Shown: positions 24,329 to 34,540 of the stretch, piece after piece | Position numbering within the stretch: the stretch's first letter is position 1 | Layout of the letters: every line of letters starts with the position of its first letter | Assembly: GCF_907165205.1 (NCBI RefSeq) | Contig: NC_058193.1 | Span: 20,411,521-20,475,520, forward strand | Source: Coccinella septempunctata | Taxonomy: Eukaryota; Arthropoda; Insecta; Coleoptera; Coccinellidae | Length of the DNA: 64,000 nucleotides | Reading direction: 5' to 3' | The notes under the pieces: model-generated | What the model was told of the DNA's origin: nothing | The model's input: only the letters and a program-made list of their open reading frames with translations | The model's database searches: none | Position numbers and translations under genes: made by a program

Positions 24329-24482
24329 AAACTTTTTAGGGTTTTCACTCCCAATCTCTGAAACAAATCAATTAAAAATGAATGCGTAGATTCTTGCACT
24401 AATTTGTCAGGAGAAAATCGTTTATTTCATTTTTAATTGTTTTTGTTTCAGAGATTGGGAGTGAAAACCTTAAAAAGTTTAA
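24329..24482. repeat. Hairpin with about 54-bp arms
   Basis: The left arm (about 24,329-24,382; includes GGGTTTTCACTCCCAATCTC) and the right arm (about 24,429-24,482; includes GAGATTGGGAGTGAAAACC) are near-perfect complements. They are separated by a loop of about 46 bases. It is either a small foldback insertion or a hairpin RNA source; no TSD is obvious. Confidence 0.65.
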
Positions 24483-26090
24483 GATATTCATCAATTCTTT
24501 CACAATAGTCATCTTCTTCTTGTTCGATCATATGTGATGTGATGCACATAGAATAGAGGTCTTCGAAATCGAGTTAGATCGAGATAGATTAGCTAGATCA
24601 ACGAAGACCCCCATGCCATGGGGCAACCTGAAATTTTTTTGTAGAAATGATGGAAACTTAAGTCTAATTTATAATAATGTCTGAAATAATCTGTTCGGTG
24701 ATTTCAATATTAGGTCATTTTAATTGAAGCGTTGTCACTTGTGGAATCAAGTGACGAAATGTTTAGGGATATTACTGGTAACAGAACTCCCGATGATATT
24801 CATTCATTTTTGCGTCTCTATCTGAATATTTTTTAATGCTTGATGATTATGCATAGCTAAGTAATGAGACATCGTGAATAGGCAAACAGACTGCCTTTCA
24901 TCCATTTGGAAAGATTCCTCTTGTACATACAGTAGTCAGCTGGCCAATTCGTTTCCTCTTCCACGTTTCGACATTATTGAAGAAGAAACAGAGGAAATTT
25001 TTCCCGTTTATAAGTATGGACTCCGAAGTTTTTAACTTTGGGAGGCTTCATCAGAGCGAAAACTCTTGATGTGGACTGCAGGAGTGCAGTGAATCTGCTT
25101 TGAATTTCTCGACATTGCAGAAACTACAGTCTCGTTCTGAAAACGGACCGGAATGTACTTCCAAGAACTGCACCAATTTATCATTCATATATTTCCTTTG
25201 ATATTTCATGCGGATATTTCAGGTCTCTCATCTGATATTCTGCTGTGAAAATCGAATGTTTTGTGGAATAGTCATTTCATTTGGGAACTTCATAAAATGG
25301 ATGTTACGTGCATGCAATAAAGTGTCAGAAGTTTTTTGAATTTATTTCTCGTTTTTTCATCACTTGAAAGACTGGACCTGGTCGAAAGACCCTACCAGTG
25401 AAAAGCAAGATATGGCTTTTATTAATTTAAGTACTGAAGGCATTTCTAACGATGAGGGTGATCCTCCACCAAGATCAGCAGAAGATTATCTGACGCAGAA
25501 ATGATATTCCTTCCAGTGCAATTGAAGCACAAGTTATGTACCTACCTATGATTATTCATTTTTTTCTTCAGTCATCATCAATAAGTTTGGATGAAAGCTT
25601 TTTTATTAACTTTTTTTCTCGATTTCTGCTTTGTTTGTTTGTTCCAGATATTATTTCGGAATGGAAAGAGGATAAAGAAATTTTTATATCAATGGAAAAG
25701 AAGCCTTCAGTATAAAAAGCTTATTCTGTAAACAAATTTGTCATCACAGCACTACTCACGGGGAGACACATTTAATAAGATTATACTCGGACTGGTCGAT
25801 TGCATTTCTACAGTCCTCTTCTTTCTCGTATGCAATACCTATATTCGGAGTAGAATTTTCACAATCTGTATATACCGGGTTGCTCAGCCCTATAACTTTT
25901 TATTGATGAAGATAGAAAAACGAAATTTGGAGATTGTGTATAATAGTTCAATTAACATTTTTTGACATATTCACTTGCTTTGCTGTACTTCCTGTTTTAC
26001 GGGAAAGGACCCCAACTTTTTATTTTTAAATGGATCATCCTATATATATTTTATGATGAAAGATGTTGAAGTTTTGTTTATTCTTTACAG
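24483..26090. other. Region upstream of the Elk exon
   Basis: AT-rich, presumably intronic for Elk. A 16-base palindrome CCCCATGCCATGGGG lies near 24,611. A CCGGGTTGCTCAGC-type repeat end near 25,877 and a ...ATCCTATATATA end near 26,035 may bracket a small degraded transposon. No other exon is recognised. Confidence 0.4.
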
Positions 26091-26114
26091 GAGATTTCTG
26101 GGCAACTGGCCTTG

Positions 26115-26190
26115 ATGCCAGCACGGAAGGGGCTGTTAGCGCCCCAAAACACATTTTTGGATACCATAGCAACTAGATTTGATGGAACTC
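26115..26190 (+). CDS. Elk: Elk (KCNH-type) voltage-gated K+ channel, first coding exon
   Basis: The exon runs 26,091-26,190 between a TTTATTCTTTACAG acceptor and a GTAAGT donor. Its ATG at 26,115 opens [20 protein letters not shown] followed by RFDGT, with one base (C) left over (phase 1). This is the N-terminal cap of the PAS (eag) domain of Elk channels. Known Elk proteins begin [33 protein letters not shown], and the leftover C fits the next residue, His. The EAG and ERG subfamilies differ here (MPVRRG-x-VAPQNTFL). Elk forms tetrameric plasma-membrane potassium channels in excitable cells; the cap and PAS domain regulate gating. The 24 bases before ATG are 5' UTR, so at least one upstream non-coding exon exists. 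I did not find exon 2 in the remaining 37 kb, implying a long first intron. Confidence 0.9.
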
Positions 26191-26260
26191 GTAAGTACTG
26201 TGTACAGAAAAAGTATACAAATATAAAACTGTTATTAATATAATGGACTACCATAATTGG

Positions 26261-26860
26261 TAGTCCGGGAGACTTGATCAGGAGCTCAGGTAGGAGACTT
26301 GTACCATCTCGAATATTTCAATTTGAATTTCGCGCTACCGGTATCGTAAATAACTTGCGATATACAATAACAAGGCACAACTAGTGGCGGCAACAGTTCG
26401 AGAGTGAGAGGGTTGAACGTGATTTTGTTGTTAGGAAGTAAGAAATTGAATAATTTATTGTTTGTTACACTGTCTGAAAAGTTTAATAGGTGCGTGGTGT
26501 TATTTAGTTTTATTGCTTCCATTGACTAATATTGTTTTACAAACGATGAGCCTTTTTAATAATAGTTCTAAAAGTTTCAAAAAATCTGTTGAATAGGCTT
26601 AAAGGGAGTGCGAGTGACTTGACCCATGCTCTATGGTCGGGAGAAATAATAATCAGTAGTTCAAGATTTCCGCACTGAGCTCAAATAATAGTTTGATTCA
26701 AAAAAAAATTAAATAATAGAAATAAACATAAGAAAATATACAAATGTTCAAAAAAGTAAAAAACATCTCGGAAATAAGTGAGAGTGACTCTGAAATAGAA
26801 AATATGTATTTCATACGCTGATACATCTCATGATGAAAATCTTGACATAGAATATCGTCG
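26261..26860. repeat. Interspersed repeat, uninterrupted copy A
   Basis: It begins TAGTCCGGGAGACTTG at 26,261. It shares ordered blocks with the inverted relative at 57,592-58,095 plus 45,015-45,129: CGCGCTACCG.TATCGTAAAT, AACAAGGCACAACTAG, GTTGAACGTGATTTTGTTGT and GAGTGACTCTGAAAT. The junction that holds the 12.46-kb composite in the relative is uninterrupted here (near 26,715-26,735). No ORF of note. Family unknown. Confidence 0.7.
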
Positions 26861-26952
26861 GTCAATGGAAATTTTTCTTTTCTATCAATGCTTATCCTGA
26901 TGAACAAACTTACGGTCAAGTCTCCATCGCCTCTGTTCAACTCTCGCATGGT

Positions 26953-28560
26953 TTTATTTTATTTATTTTTATTTTATTTTTTATTTTATTTTATGAAAAT
27001 AGGAATACAAACGGGTGTTCCAACCCAAAAAAAGGATTCACAAATTACATGGGAAAAAAAAATCATACAATCAAAAATAGAAAATTTCAACCAGAAATAG
27101 TTTCAAAACAACACTGTACAAAATGATAAATTATTCTTTCGATAATAATTCATGAGAAAAGCACTCACGAAACAACATCCTGTGATAGCTTTTTTTTTTT
27201 AAATTGAAAAATGGACGTATTAAAGGGATCGGTATCGTTAAATTCCGTGTTAAACGTCGTCAAAAATCTACAAATTGGCGAATTTTGCGTTACGTTCAAA
27301 CGACGGAAAGGGACAGCAAAAGTTTCCCGCGATCTTAATCTTTTCTCGGGAACTCTAAAGGACAACAGCTGCAGAATAGAGGGAACCAAAAAGATGCCGT
27401 TCAGAACTTTATATAAAAAACTCATATCATAAATTTTTCTGCGGTTTTCTAAACTAAGCATATTGAACCTAGCCTGAACTTCAGTGTAATCATGATCTTT
27501 TATGAGGAGATTATTACGGTATGACAGATATTTGAGAAATTTGTGTTGCACTCTTTCTAATCTTTTGATTTGACATTCATAATGAGGGTTCCAAATCGAA
27601 GAGGCAAAGTTTAGTTTATTCAGAACGAAGGTGTTGTACAGCGTGAGTAAGCTCTTATTAGTCCTGAACAATTTAGCTTGTCGGAGTGAATCCAAGCATT
27701 TTATTCGAAGATGAAATGATGTGATCGATATGTTGAATGAAAGTTAACTTGGTATCTAAGAACACTCCCAAATCACGAACACCTTCAACCCGCCGCAATT
27801 GAATTTGTTATATTTTATACCCGAACTTCAAGACATTTGTATTCCTCGTAAATGAAATAATTTAATTTACTAAAATTGAGAAAGAGAAAGTTCTCTCTGC
27901 AGTACTGAGAGAACCTATCCAAATCCTCTTGAAGTAGAACGAAGTCCTCAATGCTCTTTATCTTTAGGAATATTTCGAGGTCATCCGCATAAATCAAAAA
28001 ATCAGCAGTACGGAAACAGGAGGAGATATTATTAATATAAATGATAAACAGTAAGGGTCCTAGGTGTGAACCCTGAGGCACTCCCGATGTGCTAGAAAAA
28101 TATCTCGATTTCTGCCCTCCCACACATACAAATTGGGATCTCCTCAACACATACGATATTACCCACCTCAATAGACTGCCACATATTCCCACTTCTGCAA
28201 GTCTGCGAAAAAGTACACTATGATTAACCTTATCGAAAACTTTTTTAAAATCCGTGTATATTACGTCTGTCTGATTTTGCGATTCGAATCCATCATGTAG
28301 GACTTCAAGGAAACCCACCAAATTGGTTTCTAGATTCCTACCTTTAACAAATCCTGGTTTTCAATTATCAGGTGCCTTATATGGTGACTAAATGAGCGCT
28401 GAACGAGGGATTCAAATAATTTTGGAATAACGGAGAGAATAGCAATAGGTCTATAGTTCTGAACGAGATCCTTCCGGCCTTCCTTATGAACTGGAACGAT
28501 TTTAGAAAGTTTCCAGCGACGTGGGAAGTAGTTTAGGGAGACATGGACCAATTTTCGGTT
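26953..28560 (-). mobile_element. 5'-truncated Jockey-type LINE
   Basis: Read from 28,560 down, the minus strand encodes RT blocks in order. These are KIVPVHKEGRKDLVQNYRPI, DVIYTDFKKVFDKVNH (motif A), TSGVPQGSHLGPLLFIIYIN (motif B) and FLIYADDLEIF (catalytic YADD). After frame breaks near 28,325 and 27,820 comes the C-terminal segment at 27,165-27,695 (LNFASSIWNPHYECQIKRLE and QHKFLKYLSYR). The 3' end is a run of TAAAA/TAAAT units (plus strand 26,953-26,995). The endonuclease is missing and the frame is broken at least twice, so it is inactive. Confidence 0.82.
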
Positions 28561-29474
28561 CTTAAAAAAAGAATTGCTGTACTCAAAATGTTCATCTCGC
28601 CATCAATCTACTATTATCTATCATTACCCATTAGGGCATGATATCGCAAAAAAATTAGTTGCTACCATTTACAGATACAACTTGAGTGGTTTCAGAGTGA
28701 AAAGGGGTTTCAACTCCTCCGGTTTCCCCATACATACAATTTTAGGGATTCTTCTACAACTGACACTTCAGAGCCAACAAAATTAATGAGATGATCACAA
28801 TGTAATCTAAAAAATAAATTGGGAGAACACCGAAAGCCATTTTGAGTAAGTGTTCTGAACAATCAAAAACTTGTCAGGTTTTTTCTGTGCTTTATAATGT
28901 TCATGAACCATGTCACAGTTGTCTGTGAAGTAAATTAATATAAAATTAACATATTCAACGAATACGAATCGGTTATTACCATCGTGGATGGTTGAGTATC
29001 GGAATCAGCTAAAGAGCGAATGTGGTGAAGAATTTTTTCGGACCTTGAATAGATATTTTAAGATTTGAGTCTGATTCTGTTTATATCTGAAAGACAAGCT
29101 ATTATTCTTCGACAAGAGATTACACCGACATTACTGTCCTTCTAGCTTCTAGCTAGAGCATCTCATAGAACTGCTCTCTCTTTACTGGGTATTCTCTAAA
29201 AACGAGTTGAAACACGTAGACGAGTGTACTCAAATTGAAATAACTTTGAAATGACGAAATCCGATCGATAAATCCTATTCGGAAACTGAAGCGCTACCTT
29301 TAAACAAAATTCGAATGAAGATGGGGAAGCTAAATCCTAAATCCTCCTCAAAATAAGAGACGAAGTGTTTCGATCAAGTTTCTGACTAGTTAGTAGCTTG
29401 TTGCAGTTAGGACACCTTGCAATGCTTAAATTTATCTCTTATTCACAGTCCTTAGATATATGTAATTTTTGTTG
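28561..29474. other. Spacer, no gene seen
   Basis: AT-rich sequence with no supported exon or repeat. Confidence 0.4.
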
Positions 29475-29902
29475 TATAGTCCATTCAAGAATGATTGACA
29501 TCCCAGTAGGTCTTGAAAGTCCAGGCGCAGCTTAATATCTGGTCACAAAAGATTTCTGAAAATTTCTGTACTCAATCACAGAACTGGAATATATGAATAT
29601 AATCTAGAAATGTATATGAAAATAAGAAATATTCAAATTTGCAGCATATTAATCAGCATTCAAAATTGACACAATTATGTTTCCAATTCGTACGATTAAA
29701 TTAAGAACATGAACAGCTGCACAAAATTCAAATAACCGTCGGTAAGTGCATAGATTTACATATAATAGGTCTATAGATCAATGTTTATTCACAATACCAC
29801 CTTGAATTCCGCAACACAAAATCTCAACTTATGGTCTATTACCAAATTAAATTTGATTTTCCATAGCCACCCGAGATGTCAATCATTCTTGAATGGACTA
29901 TA
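29475..29902. mobile_element. MITE with 28-bp TIRs
   Basis: TATAGTCCATTCAAGAATGA followed by TTGACATC at 29,475 is repeated exactly inverted at the right end (GATGTCAATCATTCTTGAAT followed by GGACTATA, ending 29,902). The flanking TA fits a Tc1/mariner-type MITE of about 428 bp. It has no coding capacity. Confidence 0.85.
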
Positions 29903-31213
29903 AATGTTGTCCATTCAGATATTTGAATTCTGGTTCGTAGAAAAATAAGGATCTAGGTGAATATCATGATATTCAGGAATTTTTAGCCTTTTATTTAGTT
30001 CACCTGACGTCCCATCCTCCACTGTATTATAGGCATATTCTAATTTGTTTCAGAGGAAATATCTCACCCTTAGAACATAGATACATGGAACGGAAAATAA
30101 ACATTCCAATCACAATTGGGACAGTTGACTCGGACATCATTGTCACATCAATTTTCAATACGAATAGATAAGAAGTATGTAAATTTTTCGATATAACGCC
30201 ACTGTCGTGTGTCGCGCTAGACAGAGAAACATCTAATGTGTGTACTACAAAACATTAATTTGTAGCAATGAATGTCCATTCAGTTCTAAGTTCTGTTCTA
30301 AGATCTCACCATGTTATTACATTACTTCATACTGATGTCGTCCAGAGCTGTTTTTATATCCTGGTAATACAACTGGTCATAAGCCGTGGGACTCTCCATA
30401 AGATATTGTCTGTCATGTACAGATGGGCCATTGAAAACGAAACAATGCTCCAACATGTTAAAACCCCAACCCCTATATTTTGAATAGGTGTCAGTGATAT
30501 CTCATTCGAACTTTCAGAGTTCATCATACTCAATTTTTTTTTAATTCAATCCATTCGCTTTCGAAATATTGACATTTAAATTTTAAACAACGTTGGTTTT
30601 CCCTTCAATAGGACTCTACTATTCCCGCAGTGGTTATTTCTCAGAAAGAAAGAAACTGTTTCAATCAATTCTGCTGATGAATAAACTATTTTCACCATTT
30701 ATATTTTGAATAGAATTTGATGTTAGAAGTCCCCCTTGGAATATAAAATCGACTTATCCGATCATTTTTATACAGGGCGAGAGAGTACAAATCTTTTAAC
30801 AGTAGACTCTTGAGATCGAAAGAAACACTTTTTTCCTACACAATTTTTTTCGATTTGGTCTTGGAAATACAAAATTACCTACAGAATAATTTGCTAATTC
30901 TGTGACAATACACATCTGTGGATCTTTTGAACAGAGTTGTTTTCAGCCAAAATACCCAATTTTTCAAATTTTACAGATACTTTTAAATTTTTGAACATAA
31001 AATTACTCGAAAACGGCTCATTATACGAGAAAATATAAAGAATACTTTTATTTTACAAAACATTATTATTCGTTAGAAAGCATCCAACTTAGTTTCAAGA
31101 GTTGGGTTCTTTGAATTTTTTGTATCTTCATGGTACGTAATGGTCATAATGAGAAAACCTTGTATCTTGTTTTGGAAAAAGATTCATCAAATAAATGAAA
31201 AACTATATTATTA
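29903..31213. other. Spacer, no gene seen
   Basis: AT-rich. The ORF at 30,268-30,483 lacks any motif. Nothing else supported. Confidence 0.4.
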
Positions 31214-31985
31214 CTAGCTGACCCGGCAAACGTTGTTTTGCCATATAAATAATTTCCATGTTGTATCATAAAAAAATAGAAATTAAAAATTTTGTCTAAA
31301 AAATAAAAAAAAAATTTAGGGATGGACTACCCCTAACATTTAGGGGGATGAAAAATAGATGTTGGCCGATTCTCATAGATAGCTGACCCGGCAAACGTTG
31401 TTTTGCCATATAAATAATTTCCTAATGATTAAATTACTAAAATGGCTATTAAAAAATAAGGGTTGATCGTAGAAGGGTGAAAATTGAGGATTGTATGTAT
31501 TTTTGTATGTTGTATCATAAAAAAATAGAAATTAAAAATTTTGTCTAAAAAATACAAAAAAAAATTTAGGGGTGGACTACCCCTAACATTTAGGGGGATG
31601 AAAAATAGATGTTGGCCGATTCTCATAGATAGCTGACCCGGCAAACGTTGTTTTGCCATATAAATAATTTCCTAATGATTAAATTACTAAAATGGCTATT
31701 AAAAAATAAGGGTTGATCGTAGAAGGGTGAAAATTGAGGATTGTATGTATTTTTGTATGTTGTATCATAAAAAAATAGAAATTAAAAATTTTGTCTAAAA
31801 AATACAAATAAAAATTTAGGGGTGGACTACCCCTAACATTTAGGGGGATGAAAAATAGATGTTGGCCGATTCTCATAGATACCGGATAAGCACAAAAAAT
31901 TTCATCAAAATCGGTCAAGCCGTTTCGGAGGAGTATGGTAACGAAAACTATGACACGAGAATTTTATATATTAGATATTCATTTC
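31214..31985 (+). repeat. Tandem ~250-bp repeat ending in an RTE-like 3' tail
   Basis: AGCTGACCCGGCAAACGTTG begins units at 31,215, 31,381 and 31,631. The second unit is 250 bp and the first is shortened by an internal deletion. The last unit runs into AAAATCGGTCAAGCCGTTTC and ends ATTTTATATATTAGAT. That terminal block is the widespread 3' end of insect RTE-type LINEs or SINEs riding on them. No RT is attached. Confidence 0.75.
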
Positions 31986-32143
31986 ATCATTCGATAAAAG
32001 CATTTGTGAGAACTAAAGATAAAATTTTCAACAGCCTGTATCTTTTAAACCGTGCCAATTCGGGAAAAATGGCAAAGGAAGAAAGTGTTATCGACCTCAA
32101 GAATCTACTGTTGAAATATTTGTCAAAGATTCACCTTGTATAG
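31986..32143 (+). repeat. Solo transposon end, relative of 14,085-14,205
   Basis: It contains GACCTCAAGAATCTAC, TTGAAATATTTGTCAAAGAT and TCACCTTGTATA, similar to 14,146-14,205. It is a candidate degraded end of a CAGGGTG-type mariner-like element abutting the RTE-like tail. Confidence 0.45.
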
Positions 32144-33202
32144 TTCGGTTATGCCGACCTTAGATCCGCTATTTTATTTTCAATGGTCGACTCTTCATAA
32201 GCAAAGATTTGGTATAAGGTTGTAGCGTTAGAGATAGTTCACGATTTTAGAGTTGATAGTATTGATACACTACTCCGGTATTGCTGATTGAAGATTGTAG
32301 GACAATCAGACGGTAGTGAGCCTTCTTTGGTATAGAGCGATATCGAGATATTCAGCTCACTCCACAAGTGGGATTTTATAGTGAGAGATTCTGTATATAA
32401 TATTTGCCTTCTCCTGGTGAACGGGTGCAATCACGATTTCACCTTGTTGATCCTTCGTCGAAGGATAGATAGTCTTCTCAAGGGCAAATCAGATCATCAT
32501 TATTATCAACACCGCCACAGATCAAAACAACTATAACATTCGCGTAGGGCGTAGGCTTGATTAGGAAAACATCAAGTGAGCTGACAATATCTACAAGGCA
32601 GGAACCTAATAGGGGTGACAGAACATTGTGTACACCCCCGGCCGGCTTTGAAACTGAATCTATTTCCCTTATTCTATTTCCTCAATATTCCTGACCTTAT
32701 CGATATCTTATAGCTAGTTAGGGAATTTCAATGTTTTTGGAATTGTAGGTATTCATTTTTTCAAACATTGAGTAAATAATAGCTAATATTTTGAAGCGAT
32801 CTGGCGGTGTTTCATATCAATAATATAAACATGCATTTGCACACACTAAGCCTAACCTGAAAAATCTTTAGCTCATTCTTACGGATGTTATGGGGATAAC
32901 GCATAGCCGGTCACAAATTAATGTAAGAAAAACGCATTTGTTACAGAAAACTGGATCGGTTTATTCAGCATATAGAGAAATTATAGTATGGACTGTATGG
33001 AATTCGCGGACGATCTTATCATTTATGATGTTAAATCAAACAGATATGACAGTTACACCTGAGAATTCGAAAACTGTAGGCAAAATGATTATGAGAAATG
33101 GTTTTGTATGTGGTTTTGTTTATTTAAAATAGGTAAAGTTTTCTTGATATTCCGAGTATAACATCATTATTGTACCATAGTTACTTCCCGGATTGAATTT
33201 AC
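32144..33202. other. Spacer with unassigned moderately GC-rich segment
   Basis: 32,150-32,660 is less AT-rich than its surroundings (ATCCTTCGTCGAAGGAT palindrome near 32,450). It could be a worn LTR or other repeat, but I cannot assign it. No ORF has recognisable similarity. Confidence 0.3.
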
Positions 33203-33464
33203 ATATACAAATATTCACCAACGTTTCGGCCTTTTTAAGCCCTTTATCATGAAGGCTCATTTGTTCTTCGAGAAGGCATAAAATGAATCAATAGTATTCT
33301 TAGATATGACATGCATTGCATTTGTTTGACTTATTTTTCAGAAATTTCAAGAAACTTTCTCCCTCTACAAAAGAACCAAAAATGTAAATGATTCATTTTT
33401 TGTATTCTAGACCTAGAAGAACAGATGAGCCTTGATAAAGGCAGGTTGGTGAATATTTTTGTGT
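33203..33464. repeat. Foldback, about 260 bp
   Basis: The left arm has AAATATTCACCAACGTTTCG, GCCCTTTATCATGAAGGCTC and ATTTGTTCTTC. It pairs with the right arm, which has GAAGAACAGATGAGCCTTGA, AAAGGCAGGTTGGTGAATAT. The arms are imperfect and the middle AT-rich. There is no coding capacity. Confidence 0.6.
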
Positions 33465-33563
33465 GAAGATAACCCATAGATGCGAAATTCTCTGTCCTAA
33501 TTTGTTTTCCTGAAATCGACATCTATTGGCTTTCTTCCAATTTCACCCGCATGCTTTCGGCAG

Positions 33564-33702
33564 CGTTGCTAGAATTACAGATGCCTACCGAAACATTTAC
33601 AAAGCGTACACAGGACACAACTGGTTTTCCGAACTCGTACAAGCTCACGGAGCATCTGAGGGGTACTTCGGACCTACAGATGATCAAGATGATATGATAT
33701 GA
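33564..33702 (+). other. Possible small terminal exon, unrecognised
   Basis: After a pyrimidine-rich tract and CAG acceptor at 33,561-33,563, a 45-codon frame reads ARITDAYRNIYKAYTGHNWF, ...YFGPTDDQDDMI, stop. It has coding-like composition and is not repeated elsewhere in the window. A second plus frame is open over the same bases, which weakens the case. I recognise no family. It could be a last exon or chance. Confidence 0.25.
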
Positions 33703-33835
33703 TGATATCTATAAGGCTTTAATCTCCTTTAAATCTACTTGTATCCTGAGTTCTCCTTCAATTTGAAATTAGATTATCAAAAGAGATATTTTGGCGAGGA
33801 TATTCAAAGTTAAGTGATGGAACGTTATGATGTAT

Positions 33836-34540
33836 AGTACCCAGTAGAACATGCCAATATTGAATAAAGTTCCATCACTTCCAAACGTTCTCCACAGTAG
33901 AAAAATACTATGTTGCTCTGATGAGGCCGAAACCATGGTCAGCATCTGCTTTTTTTCGGTGGAGCGTACTCCATTTGGGGCCTTGACGATGGCAAATTGG
34001 CTAGTTCAATTCAGAACGTAACACTTGTTGATATTCATATCATCTGGTGGTATGCATCTGAATTTATCCTTATTATTGTATTCATTGCCCCCTGTTATTA
34101 GGCGTGATCATTCTTTATTATTGTACCGCTGGCATCATTTCTGCCGTGATCTGAACGCGTTCCCAGATTTCTCGATTCGTCATACGTCTGTTGTTCGCAA
34201 AGCGAATCGGCGTACTGAATTCTGAATTAGGAAAAATATGGGACATATGCTATTGTCTTCGTCTTGGTTTCTATCTGGAGGGGATTGAATCGGACACCGT
34301 TTCATATTGGGTGGCGCTCTAGTACCCAGTAGAACATGCCAATATTGAATAAAGTTCCATCACTTCCAAACGTTCTCCACCGTAGAAAAATGCTATGTTG
34401 CTCTGATGAGGCCGAATGAGGACGAAACCATGGTCAGCATCTGCTTTTCTTCGGTGGAGCGTACTCCATTTGTTGCCTTGACGATGGAAAATTGGCTAGT
34501 TCAATTCAAATCGTAACACTTGTTGATATTCATATAATAA
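33836..34540. repeat. Two tandem copies of a repeat also found at 42.4-43.1 kb
   Basis: A segment starting GTACCCAGTAGAACATGCCA and running through TTCTCCAC.GTAGAAAAAT, CGAAACCATGGTCAGCATCT and GGTGGAGCGTACTCCATTTG to CACTTGTTGATATTCATAT occurs at about 33,836-34,050. It occurs again at about 34,321-34,540. Between them (34,215-34,320) lies half of the hairpin unit seen at 42.4 kb (ACACCGTTTCATATTGGGTG). The second copy is interrupted by the LINE at 34,541. Confidence 0.7.

Noticed and set aside
32150..32660. LTR retrotransposon end
   Set aside because: Moderate GC and a small palindrome only; no matching second LTR, primer binding site or gag/pol.
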